A stretch of 64,000 bases of DNA from NCBI GenBank assembly GCA_036674765.1, contig JARVKI010000928.1, positions 186,001-250,000 of the forward strand. Reading direction: 5' to 3'. This DNA comes from Seiridium cupressi. Lineage: Eukaryota > Ascomycota > Sordariomycetes > Amphisphaeriales > Sporocadaceae. The notes below the pieces were generated by a model, which was not told where the DNA came from, made no database searches, and was given only the letters and a program-made list of their open reading frames with translations. Positions 11,721-21,340 of the stretch are shown piece after piece. Numbering within the stretch: the first letter of the stretch is position 1; each line of letters opens with the position of its first letter. The position numbers were made by a program, and so were the translations under genes.

Positions 11721-13113
11721 CTCGTATGTATATAAAGACTCATCCAAGCGCCACATCCGGATTTCGACGTCGCTGCGTTAGAGCGCGAACCAGCCCCAAA
11801 TCAGGTGCAACTACAGGATAAGTACTGCTACCTCTTCTTTCTGCACTATGGGGCCCCTGACCAGCAGATCTCCGAAAACAATTTACTACGATTGCTAAGG
11901 TTCCAATATTGGTGGCAACGGGCCTGGGATGACGATATTTGAACGACGCGGATAAGCATGGACCCCCACATATCGCTTGACTTGTCGACTACAAACAGCG
12001 TTGTCATGGCTCATGCACACTTCTTTGGGTTGGCTAGGCGGCAGCTGGATGCCTTGGAAAATGCGCCAAATACTCGTCGGTGAGCATTTGCTGGAGGTGG
12101 AGTGCGTGGTTCACCCAGGCCCATCTGGTTTCCATGACTGCGAAAAAGAAGAAGGGAAAACTTTGTCCAAACCGCATATCAGTTCCAGCAAGAGATACTT
12201 TGACTCTTCGGATCATCCTTCTACGAGGCCCATTTGGGCCCTCTGCGTGACCTCGAACCTCTTACCCGCAATACCAAGAGAAGAGTCCACTATCGACATA
12301 CATCCGACCCAACCTGCTGCGTCGCTGCATTATGGGGTCATTGTCAGCGACAATCAAATATGTTATAATGCCAACCAAGGGACTATACAGATAGATTAAC
12401 GAATGCATTCAAAAGTAGAACATGGGTGAGTCTCTTAGGACCCGGCTATTGAGACTGCGTCTTGGGATTTGCTGTGAGACTTGGATGCACTCCGCCGAGT
12501 ATTGAATGTTAGCCAGACTGGCCATACCTATTCGGAAACACAATATTGTACAGTGAAATCCAGGGTCAGCGTCCGCTTTCTGCGTGCTAAAGATTTTAGT
12601 TTGGGGTACACAGAGTATAGTCGCTCGGTTAGCAGTACTCATCAAACTGGGGGACACTACAGCCGATGCTGATAATGTACCGCTACAGCCATGTGTGTAC
12701 CGAAGCTAACCTGAGTCGCTAATAATGGTTTACTCTACATGACTACAATACTTCGTATTCTGCCACTGTATATATAAGTCTACATGTAGTTTTTGACCCC
12801 GGTCCGGGAAATAGCTCAGTAATAATCAGATCTGGCAGATGTGAAGGCATGCATCTGAGATAGATTCTATCGTCCTCTTGATGATTAGCCATCCCCATAC
12901 AAATCAGGTGGCTGGTCACAACTTGGACGAGGGCACAGCCAGATTAACACATTACACATCGAGCCATGGACATTGATCCCGTTATCAACCTGAATATCTG
13001 ACAAGATCCCATACAGTATCCTAGCCCTAAATGCTTTCGAAGAGCAATTATGGCGCCCGAAAGTCGAATGACACATGCGTAAGCCAAAAAACCAAAGAAA
13101 GTTCCCTCAGAAC
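11721..13113 (+). other. gene-poor accessory DNA with a possible nucleoside-phosphorylase-like fragment
   Basis: A 140-codon frame at 11977-12399 contains SLHYGVIVSDNQ. This resembles the HYGxIxSxNQ signature of PNP_UDP (nucleoside phosphorylase) domains that sit at the N-terminus of many fungal NLRs. A second short piece (LHYGAPDQQ) can be read near 11847. The rest of the frame does not align with that family by eye, so this is a weak hint of a decayed receptor gene. No other gene is seen. Confidence 0.2.
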
Positions 13114-13986
13114 CTAATTATCAAAGACGCCACGCCCTCCGTAGCTGTTCCCAATGTGGACTGCAGATGTGCCTTTCGCCATGATGGAGTCTGCCCCGTT
13201 GTTTGTTTGATCAGGTGGACCCAAGCTACAGCTTAATGCTGCCTCGGTCCATTCATTTCCAACCCGCACTCTCGCGCTCTCTTCACCTTGAACGTTCTTC
13301 GCATAATTCTTGCCTCCGTAGATCTCCAATCTCTTCGTGACAACCTCGCTCATAACACTATCCGAATCTGCGGCGGCATTTTGCAACGTGGTCAGGCTCG
13401 GCTCGTCGTCAACCTCCTCGATCTCTATTTCTACCAACGTGCGACGAGCACTTTCCTTCATGGGAAATAAACTTTCCAGCGCACTTATGAACTCGGTGAT
13501 CTCATTTATCATTTTCCTAGAGTTCTTCTCATCATACAATGCCCACGCGGCCTTTTGAAGAAGGCTAGTTCCTTTTTGTCTTCGACTGGCAACTGCCCTG
13601 AGATGGCTGTGCAGCCTTTGGGGGACTGGCTGCATGTTCTCAACTTGGAGGTGTTCGAGGTCCTCTTGCTTCGTACGCACCATGTACCGCTTCGACGCGG
13701 TCTGCAGGTCTTCGGAAAGATCGCCAATCCCCACCAAGATGCTTTTAGCTTGTTCAACACATCCATCTTCTGGCTCATCAGTGGCAAATCGAGGATCGTC
13801 GTTAATAGCAACGGCCTGACGCCATCGGCTTAAACGGGTCCGGGCAACGTCGACCTTGAGCTGACATCGTTCGTAATCTCGAGCGAAATGGCGGCCTAAT
13901 TGAATGTACTCGAAACAGTCAACGCAATTGTTAAAAAGGGCTGCCACGCTTGAAGCGCCGGCTACCGTACCGAATATCTCAGCCAT
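13114..13986 (-). CDS. het-s: HET-s/HET-S-type HeLo protein with C-terminal prion-forming domain
   Basis: A single-exon gene of 290 aa from the ATG at 13986; the Podospora HET-s protein is 289 aa. The N-terminal HeLo domain (about residues 1-225) has the family hallmarks FNNCVDCFEY, LGRHFARDYERCQL and SRWRQAVAINDDPRF. In HET-S this alpha-helical domain inserts into membranes and kills the cell when activated. The C-terminus carries two 21-residue pseudo-repeats, about residues 227-247 (ARVRVGNEW) and 263-283 (AVHIGNSY), at the positions of R1 and R2 in HET-s. These stack into the beta-solenoid amyloid. Residue 33 is His; from memory His33 is associated with the active HET-S type and Pro33 with the prion HET-s type. 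No frame break is visible. It lies downstream of a broken NLR on the same strand. Single-exon structure and full length argue for function. Confidence 0.93.
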   Translation of the reverse strand: MAEIFGTVAGASSVAALFNNCVDCFEYIQLGRHFARDYERCQLKVDVARTRLSRWRQAVAINDDPRFATDEPEDGCVEQAKSILVGIGDLSEDLQTASKRYMVRTKQEDLEHLQVENMQPVPQRLHSHLRAVASRRQKGTSLLQKAAWALYDEKNSRKMINEITEFISALESLFPMKESARRTLVEIEIEEVDDEPSLTTLQNAAADSDSVMSEVVTKRLEIYGGKNYAKNVQGEESARVRVGNEWTEAALSCSLGPPDQTNNGADSIMAKGTSAVHIGNSYGGRGVFDN

Positions 13987-14791
13987 GTTGGTATCTTGAG
14001 TTGACTTATTAAGGTCTTTCCTTCGCAAGATGAGGGGGTGGTGCGGCTGAAATGAAAAGACCTTTTAGTGGTCGCTTCGAGCCTGCTTCATCTTGGGGGC
14101 TGATTAATAGCCCCGCTCAGCGGCGACAACCCAAGGCCTGCTTCACCTTATGAGCGAACTATAACGCAATGATGGGAAACGACGAAGATACGAAAGCCTC
14201 ACTGAACCCTGCGGGTTGAAGATCTCCGGTCGATGTTCATAGTAGAATTGACCGAGGAAGGAAATGTAATGCTTTAGTCCAAATGCAGAGCCTCGCAATG
14301 TATAGAGCGGCGTTCCGAAGGTGCGAGATAACAAAGTGGCTCTAGCCTTTGATAGACTCGTAGCTACGCTTAATGACCAGAATACAGCATGACCCTCATC
14401 TACTATACCTCAAATTAAAGGTCGATGTCGTGATCATATCTAAATAATGTTTTTGGTGACAGATAGAGGTCCTTGAAGATGCTATCTCTTGAGCGCCACG
14501 CCTGCTCATGCTGATCGTCTAACAGCAGTCATAGGACCTCCTCTACGCCAGCCGTCTTCATTCTAACATCGGAAAAAGTTACATGAAGAAAGAATGAGAG
14601 CTTGTTAGGTAATTTCAGTAACTGCTGACCGATCAATACGTAACGTGCCGTTCATTTATATGGAACCATCTGGAAAAGTCACGAACGTCCCTCTAGGCCT
14701 TGGAAAAAGTATAAAATTACAACCGCCCCTAGGACCCTCCAAGGCAAAGAGAAAAGGAAAAAAATAAATAAAGTGCTAAGGGGTTTTCTTA
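13987..14791. other. intergenic between HET-s-like gene and NLR
   Basis: About 800 bp upstream of the HET-s-like gene and downstream of the receptor gene, both on the minus strand. It should contain the effector's promoter. The only structure that I notice is an A-rich tract at 14751-14771 just past the receptor stop codon. Confidence 0.4.
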
Positions 14792-17249
14792 TTATATTTC
14801 GGCGCCGCCGTCTAAAAGCAGCTTTACGACGGCGTTGTGGCCCTTACCTGAAGCGCATATTAAGGCCGTCGAGCCATCATTATGGGCAGCGTCGACCTTG
14901 GCACCGCCGTCTAAAAGCAGCTTTACGACGGTGTTATAACCCCTAATTGAAGCGCATATCAAGGCCGTCGAGCCATTTTTATTAATAACGTCGACTTTGG
15001 CAGCGCCGTCTAAAAGCAGCTGCACAACAACTTCGTTCCCATCATTCGCAGCATTCAGAAGAGGAGTCCGACCATATCGATCCCTCGTCTCTAAATGGCT
15101 AGATTTAGAGTCCTGTCGAGCACCGTTTTGAAGTAAGAGCGTTACAATATCATTATGGCCGTGATGGGTTGCCCATGATAAAGGCGGCAGGCCATTCTCG
15201 TCTCTGGCATCAACCTTCGCGCCTCTTTTGAGTAGGTGTTGGACAACGCTTTGATGTCCGTTTGCTGCAGAATACCATAATGGTGATCTGCCGAGCTTGT
15301 CTTTCCGGTTTACAATGGTAGGAGATAATGATGGTAGTTTGTCTCTTAAGATCACCTCGTACTCTGGCACTCGATCTAGGAGCGACCGGACTATCGAGTA
15401 ATACCCCTTCTCACTAGCCCATGATAAAGCGGTTCGCTGGTTAGAAGTGCCTGCCGCATTGAGACTCTTTTTGCTCCTTTTGCTCTTTTGGAGGATAAGA
15501 TTGACCAAGTTGTCCAAACCAAAGTAGGACGCGATCAGTAAGGAAGTGGGGAGTTCATGGGGAAATTCTGGTTCTCGCATTCGCTTTTCCCCATACACTT
15601 TCAGCCAACGTGAGCAAGCGCCGGAATCTGTGTCGCAAAGCTGCAAGGCCAAACGCTCCAGGTCTCTGTCATGTGTGTTAGGCACGTGACGGTAATGGTC
15701 TGCCCAGCTGCATGCAGCATATTCTAGGAAGACGAAACTGCGCTGGTCTTCCGATTCCCGAGAGCTTTTCGCCCCAACCGGTTCTTCAGGATCAGCGAGA
15801 AGCAGGTATCTGATGCATATCTCTGAAAGCAAACGGTGACTCCTTTAGGTCCAGGGAGTGTTGCCATTTTAAGGAGGGAGAGCGAACTTTGGATGGTTCA
15901 AGTGACGTTTGAATCAGGAATTCTCTCGCTGTCTGGTGGAGAAGAAATACTCGCGAATCTTGGATAACAACAAAAAGCCCACACGCTTCTCGGACCATAA
16001 CATGTAGCCGTTCCGGTGATACGAGATCTTGCTCGAGGTCTTTATGCCATTGGTGGCTCTTTTGGAAAGCAAGCACTGCAGCCATCTCTGTAAGATGCAG
16101 TGGTCTATCTGCTGCAACAACAGCGTGGAGGATCCTCTTGGCCTTGACGGGATGTTGGCTCTTGCGAAGGATATTGTCGTATGCCTCCTCTACTGTGCGG
16201 GGCAAGTTGCGGATGCTGGCAATCAAATCACTTTTGGAGAGGAAGACGGCTGTTTCGATAACAGGGAAGACTAGGTGGACCCATAGGTACGTTCGGTGAT
16301 GGACGACAGCAAACTCTGCCTGCAATATCTGTTTCTCATGTATGGAAAGTTGGAGCCTTTCGCATAATTCCTCTATACGTTGGTCGATAGTGATGGCGAT
16401 TTCCTGCGCAATCTTATCTATCTCTTCTTCGCTCTCTCCACTTAGGTGGATAGTAGGATGAGATGCTTCAAGATTCCGGAAATCTTGCCAAATGCGAAGG
16501 TATGGGCGGCTGGTTACGAGGAATTTCAGTGCGGATATTCCCTTGCCTTTGCTGTAATGCTGCGTCAAAGCCTTAGCAAGACGCGTCTGGTCCACGCATT
16601 CGTCTAGGGCATCTAGAATGCAGATGATGTCGCGGTGATTGTGGTTTCTTGTCGCCCCGATGAGTATATCCCAGAGTTTCGGGAAAGATGCGAAAAGCTG
16701 GTCGCCTTCTTCTCTAAAGTCTTCGAGGATGTCGTCCGAGAGCAGAGCAGGCTACTGGGTAAAGAGCTGATGTAAGATACAGCAAACAGCGCCTTCCAAG
16801 ACTCTCTGATCCTCGAAGTCGTCCTTGAAGAAGAAATAGCATGTCGTTCTGGTAGGATTGGAAGGGAATAGGTCGTCTACCAGGTATCTTGCCAGCACGG
16901 ATTTGCCACAACCCGGGTCTGCAGAGACCCAAAGGAGTGCCGAGGTCTCTTTTCGCCAATTTTGGAAGAGACGATGGGCGGTGAACCATTCACAAGTGCT
17001 ATTTGCTCGCTTCGGGTTCCTATTCTTGCGGTTCTCGTACGGCGAGGTGAAGAGTCGTTGAAGAAATTCGGTGCGCACTTTCGCTTTGTCCGTTTCGGCG
17101 AGGTGAGAATCGGCAAGGTAGCGGTTCGAATCTGGGTAGTTATGAACGATCGAGTAACTGTTCCCAACCTGGACCCTCGCGTGGCCGCCGGGCCTGATAA
17201 CTCCAGCGGAGTTTACTGTTGGGCATGTCGTATCTTCATCGCCTGTCAT
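14792..17249 (-). pseudogene. R0-NACHT-ankyrin NLR receptor, broken by nonsense and frameshift
   Basis: Reads from the ATG at 17249. Residues about 13-34 form an R0-type amyloid motif (ARVQVGNSY) matching the HET-s repeats. A NACHT NTPase follows, with Walker A DPGCGKS near residue 115 and Walker B ILDALDE near residue 210, then winged-helix-like regions and about eight ankyrin repeats to the stop at 14792. In the NWD2/HET-S model, ligand-driven oligomerisation of such a receptor brings R0 motifs together and seeds the effector's amyloid. Two lesions are seen. A TAG at 16752-16754 (codon 166) lies in a frame that otherwise continues unbroken. A frame change at about 15833-15836 leads into the ankyrin part; its context fits loss of two bases. 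No intron explains either. Unlike NWD2, which has WD40 repeats, the sensor here is ankyrin. Confidence 0.88.
14805..15100 (-). repeat. 99-bp ankyrin-coding tandem repeats
   Basis: Units at 14805-14903 and 14904-15002 match at about 83 of 99 positions by eye. A third, more diverged unit begins at 15003. The 99-bp period equals one 33-residue ankyrin repeat. High nucleotide similarity of neighbouring units indicates recent expansion or gene conversion, as known for highly conserved repeat arrays of fungal NLR sensors. Most differences between the first two units are transitions. Confidence 0.85.
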
Positions 17250-17461
17250 CGTTGAGGTTGTTGCTGATCGCTATCCTGTTGTTGACGCGTTGTGGTGCGG
17301 GGAAGTCTCGACGACGGTGAGATTGAGATCAGCCTTGTGGTTTGGAGACCAATCGGATCTGCTGAGCCACCTTCCTACACCATCTACACACGCCAGCCGT
17401 GATCTCGCCTCACGGTATTCCTCCCAGTTCCTCTCGGCTGCCAATATTGATATCATATCGC
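17250..17461. promoter_or_regulatory. divergent intergenic region between NLR and HeLo pseudogene
   Basis: 212 bp separate the receptor ATG (17249, minus) from the ATG of the broken HET-s copy (17462, plus). Both genes presumably once used this stretch as a shared promoter. I see no specific element. Confidence 0.35.
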
Positions 17462-17640
17462 ATGGTGGAGATTTTCGGTAGTACCGCTGGCGGTAAGAGC
17501 GTGGCCGCTCTCTTCACTGGCTGCGAGGACTGCTTGGAAACCGCGTAACTAGGTCGCCACCTTGTTCATGACTACGAGCGCTGCCAGCTGAATGCCAATA
17601 TTGCTCAGACGTGGCTGAGAACAATGAGAACGTCACTTCA
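17462..17640 (+). pseudogene. truncated second HET-s/HeLo copy
   Basis: Translating from the ATG at 17462 gives MVEIFGSTAGG, then VAALFTGCEDCLE, an in-frame TAA at 17546-17548, then LGRHLVHDYERCQL in the same frame. This matches the first 57 or so residues of the intact HET-s-like protein at 13114-13986. The TAA falls exactly at residue 29, where the intact copy has Gln encoded by CAA, so one C-to-T change explains it. Similarity fades after about 17625 and no prion domain follows. The relic is divergent from the receptor gene. Confidence 0.85.
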
Positions 17641-18298
17641 TAGTTTATCCGTCAGCCTGGTGAGCTTATGTAACATTGCTGCCATAAACAACCCCGTGAG
17701 GCCATGTAAAGCCCGGCCGTCCGATTGATATAATACCATGATCGCTGCTGTGCCAGACGGAAGTGCAATACTGGTGTTTGAGATTGAACACTTATTTTTG
17801 CTGGCATAGTATTAATTTAGGCGGTACGCTTTATAGCATCGAAATATCGAATGAATGTCGTTAAAAACAGAGTTTGGCTCGGTCGAAAGATCAATTTAAG
17901 CTATGGATCGATCGTTCATGCTTGCCAGCTACCTCAGGTATGAATCATGGCGGACCATGTGGCCCGTTCACCAGATCCACATCATCATCTCCACATCAAG
18001 TATGACCCGTCATTCTGCGAACCGTCCCGGCCCCGACCCTAAGACAACCCCATACAACGCAAATGGCACTTTGCCATCAACTTGGAACAGAATCTGGTAT
18101 AGACCGGCGCGAGATGGTCGATTTCATCAGCGATAAGTTGAAGAGGATGTATCTGTTACCAGTATCACTCGGACCTTAGACAAGCGTAGAATGAGTCACA
18201 AGGTAATGCGTCGTGTGGTTTAACAACGGAAACCGGAGCTGCGGCATTTTTATTAGTATAGACTCAAGATGCTGGGTTGCCGATTATATTATTTGGTG
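17641..18298. other. intergenic between HeLo relic and transposase relic
   Basis: No gene is recognised. It may hold the decayed 5' half of the transposon whose DDE region begins at about 18299, but I could not find terminal inverted repeats. Confidence 0.3.
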
Positions 18299-18751
18299 TT
18301 CATTGACGAGTTTGGCTTTGATAGATTTTGCGTTTTTCGACGAAAAGGATGGGTTCTAAAGGGCGTTACTCCGGTATGGAAGGCCAGTTTCTAACGCGAT
18401 AGCAAACTATTAATGCTTGTAGCGTACACACAAACTGGCGTGAAGCCGTCCAGCTTCTTCTTCGGATCGGTGGATAAGGCTTTATTTGAAGACTTTATCG
18501 ATTAATTACTCCATTACTGCGGTAAATGGCCGGAACTTGAAACCGTACTTGTCATAGACAATGTTGGTTTTCACTATTCAGAAAGGGTCCAGCAGAAGTG
18601 TAAAGATGCAGGCGTGAAGTCGGACTTCATCGCACCATACACTCCACGCACTAATCCAATTCAAGAGTTCTTCAGACAGGTCAAGACATATATGAAGTTA
18701 CAGCGCAAAACCACAGTAGTCTCATTCAGAGGGGATTTGAGAGTTATGTGA
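18299..18751 (+). mobile_element. Tc1/mariner-like (DDE_3) transposase relic
   Basis: A continuous reading frame of 150 codons, interrupted by TAA at 18392-18394 and 18503-18505 and closed by TGA at 18749, encodes the catalytic core of a DDE_3 transposase. Marks are FIDEFGFD (first Asp), a GWVLKGVTPV strand, LVIDNVGFH (second Asp) and APYTPRTNPIQEFF. The second Asp and the expected third acidic position are 34 residues apart, as in DD34E Tc1 elements, but that position is Gln here. Stops and the lost acid make it non-functional. The second TAA sits where relatives carry Gln, consistent with CAA to TAA. Confidence 0.85.
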
Positions 18752-19038
18752 AATCGTGTGTCAAGGTTGTGGGCAGTCGACAGAGCAGTGCAGAGGGCCA
18801 TTTTCGGAACGCTGGGCTTTACGTTGAGCAACCTCCTGAAGAAACGATGTGATTTGGCATGGAAAGGCATGCTAGCTTCAATCTTTATGAATATTATCTA
18901 CCCATTTGGAGATCCAGCTTACGAACCTGGCAACAACGCCTTCCATGACTCCGTTCTAAATCAACATGTCTTTACCCGCTTTCTGGCGGGTGGAGAGCCG
19001 GTGGAGATCGTAACTCTCGCCCATTGTAACCTGACCTG
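18752..19038. other. short stretch between relics
   Basis: A 94-codon ORF at 18758-19042 (plus) ends in the neighbouring relic and has no recognisable motif. It may include the decayed 3' end of the transposase. Confidence 0.3.
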
Positions 19039-19926
19039 CTAGCTGAGAAGCCTCCTACCAATTGTGGTTGGTGACCTCGGCGCTAAGCCACGGCTGTAGT
19101 GTACTGGCGCCTTATCTTCTGGCAGTGGAAAGTCAAGCTGTAGTAGTTGGCTCTCGCCAGCAGAATCTGCAGAGGCGTCATCGCTATGCCCACGGCAGGA
19201 AATGCGAACAGTGACAGGTAATGGATCAGAGGCCTTACGCTTTCGCAGCCTACGCGCCTTTTCTTCGTCCTTACGTATGTAAATTACCTCACGAATTCCT
19301 TCAGGTACATCGGCATGTGTTTCCAGCTTGTGACCTTGCTCAGCACAATCGACAAGCCGGTCCATGATATCACGGTCAAGTTTATAGTGCTTCTCGTTAT
19401 TGCGCCAGCAAGAGAATCCTCGGTCCGTACATGCAGCGCTAGAGCACTCCATAAGCCGGTAGATGTCCTTCCATACAGCTGGCAAGCCAGATGCCTCTTG
19501 CTGAGCAGTGAGCTTGTTTAAAGCGGCAGTGTGTTTCTTTGTAACTCTACGCCCTATCTTGCCGTCCTTGTTTATTGCCTGGACCTCCTTAAATATAATC
19601 AAGACAGTGACTTTGAGATCGTTGCCTTGATTACCCCAGGATCTCAGCTTGCTTTCCATGATCGCCCAATCGATTGAAAGCTTATTGGATCGTGTGCGGA
19701 AAGGAGCAACGCCGTGTTTTGAGTTGAATACAATGATCAGCGTCTAATCGGGTTGGTATTGAGGTTCAGGTACTTTGCTTTCCACGAGCGTCGAGAGTTC
19801 GGATTCGAGGATCTCGTTCCAGTATGCACCTGGTGCAATTCCGACGTCTTCTATAGTGTCTTCTGTAAGCGTTGTAAGTCTTCCCTTACGTGCAACGCGG
19901 CACGAGAGGACGACTGAGGGCCAGAC
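19039..19926 (-). pseudogene. broken member of a repeated fungal gene family
   Basis: A minus-strand frame runs from about 19926 to the stop at 19039, interrupted by TAG at 19744-19746. The downstream part (ATG at 19659) encodes 206 aa. The upstream part encodes an AYWNEILESEL segment, and the residues around the TAG (QYQPD before, TLIIVFNSKHG after) read as one protein. A Cys cluster (MECSSAACTDRGFSCW) followed by KHYKLDRDIMDRL and a VPEGIRE motif recall, from memory, a family of uncharacterised proteins found in many copies in ascomycete genomes, often near transposons. A Lys/Arg-rich stretch follows. Function unknown. It lies next to the transposase relic and may have travelled with an element. 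Confidence 0.6.
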
Positions 19927-21340
19927 TCAGGCTGCTGTGTATACGATGAACCATCCAAACCCCTGAGCTGGCTACTGACGCGATACTTCAGCAATCCAGA
20001 AGGACTTGACCATAAAGTCGGCCAGCCGCCCCTTTTTCTCGTGGCAAAATTTACGTGCAGGTAGCACAAGACAGCGAAATTTGCAAAATGAAACAAGCTA
20101 ATACTCTTTAGATAGGACGCTATTTTCTGTTTTCTGTAAATGATTGTTCAATGCTACTACTGCCCGTCTGGATGATCTTTGAGTTTATCACGACTATGCA
20201 GTAAAAGCCGATGGACTTGCTTGAAAACACGCTTTAAGCCACCAGAAATGGCCACGGAAATCTTAAAACTTTGTCTTTCTGGTTACGAAGTTGCTGATAT
20301 ATATTCAATATAGATCAGGATTGTCCAAGTATACCGAGAAGACAGGTCAAGGCGTATATATTATATATCGATAAAATAAGATAACCAATTGGGAGAAGAA
20401 CTTCGTTAAATTATCCCGTTGCAAAAGCGAGGATGAATCCGACGAATTGGAATGGATTTTTCAGCGTAAAAGATATCCAAAGGGGTTTTAGTTGCTACAG
20501 TCGTACGCAGTAGGTGCTGGGCTAGACTGTTAATACGTGGTAGTAGCATAATTCAGAACGGTTGCATCTCAAGATGTATGTTGGTGGCCGTCCTCTCAAC
20601 AGTCCTAAACAGAGAGTGTTTTTTGTTTTCTGTAAACATCTTTCTCAAAAGAAGAGATCACAGTAAGACCTGGGAAGCGTTCATGAAAGACCTTAAGAAA
20701 AATATGAGCGAATGGCCCAAGACCATGGCGATTGTAATTTGTTCGGAATCGCTGACAGACCAAAGCTTCTGTAATCGGAATGAAGTGGCCGATATATTGA
20801 TGATGTCGTCCCAAGCAACCGGCATGTGTCAAACAATGGTTTCGCCGAACACATCTGGTTCTGACAATTACCTGAGATGTAGCTATATCCAAATTTAAGT
20901 CAATGAGCCTATATCCGCAAGCAGTTCTGCGACATTTGGTTACAGCTACTTGAAACCGTGGGGATCGTTTGGTCCTTGAAGCAGTCCGTCCACCCGTGCT
21001 AAATATTAGTCATCAAAAATAGAACGGGAACTTCTTTTGATGAAAATTCGCTGTCGGTTAACACAGGCGGGAAGAAACATCGATAAATGGGACCATCGTC
21101 TTGATTAGCTGTCGTGAGACTCATCACATAATGCAAATGCCCTTAATCGTACCCTCATCCGCAGATGTTCAGAAGTTCTCTTTTATTTTGGGGAAATTTG
21201 CGATATACCATTTTCGCAAATCGCAATGCCTGAACCAAACCCATGCTTTACGATTGACCGCCTTGACACCAGCCGTGAAAGCAATACAACCCTCAAACGA
21301 GACCTTGACCATGTAACCATCACCTTATCTACCACCACAT
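19927..21340. other. A/T-rich intergenic region
   Basis: No gene recognised. The stretch at about 20290-20410 is notably rich in TA dinucleotides (TATATTATATATCG), as expected of old, mutated repeat DNA. The region also includes the 3' flank of the ribosomal protein gene. Confidence 0.4.

Noticed and set aside
17125..17145. GGTTCGAATC, resembling a tRNA B box
   Set aside because: It lies inside the NLR coding sequence and no tRNA-like stems or A box surround it.
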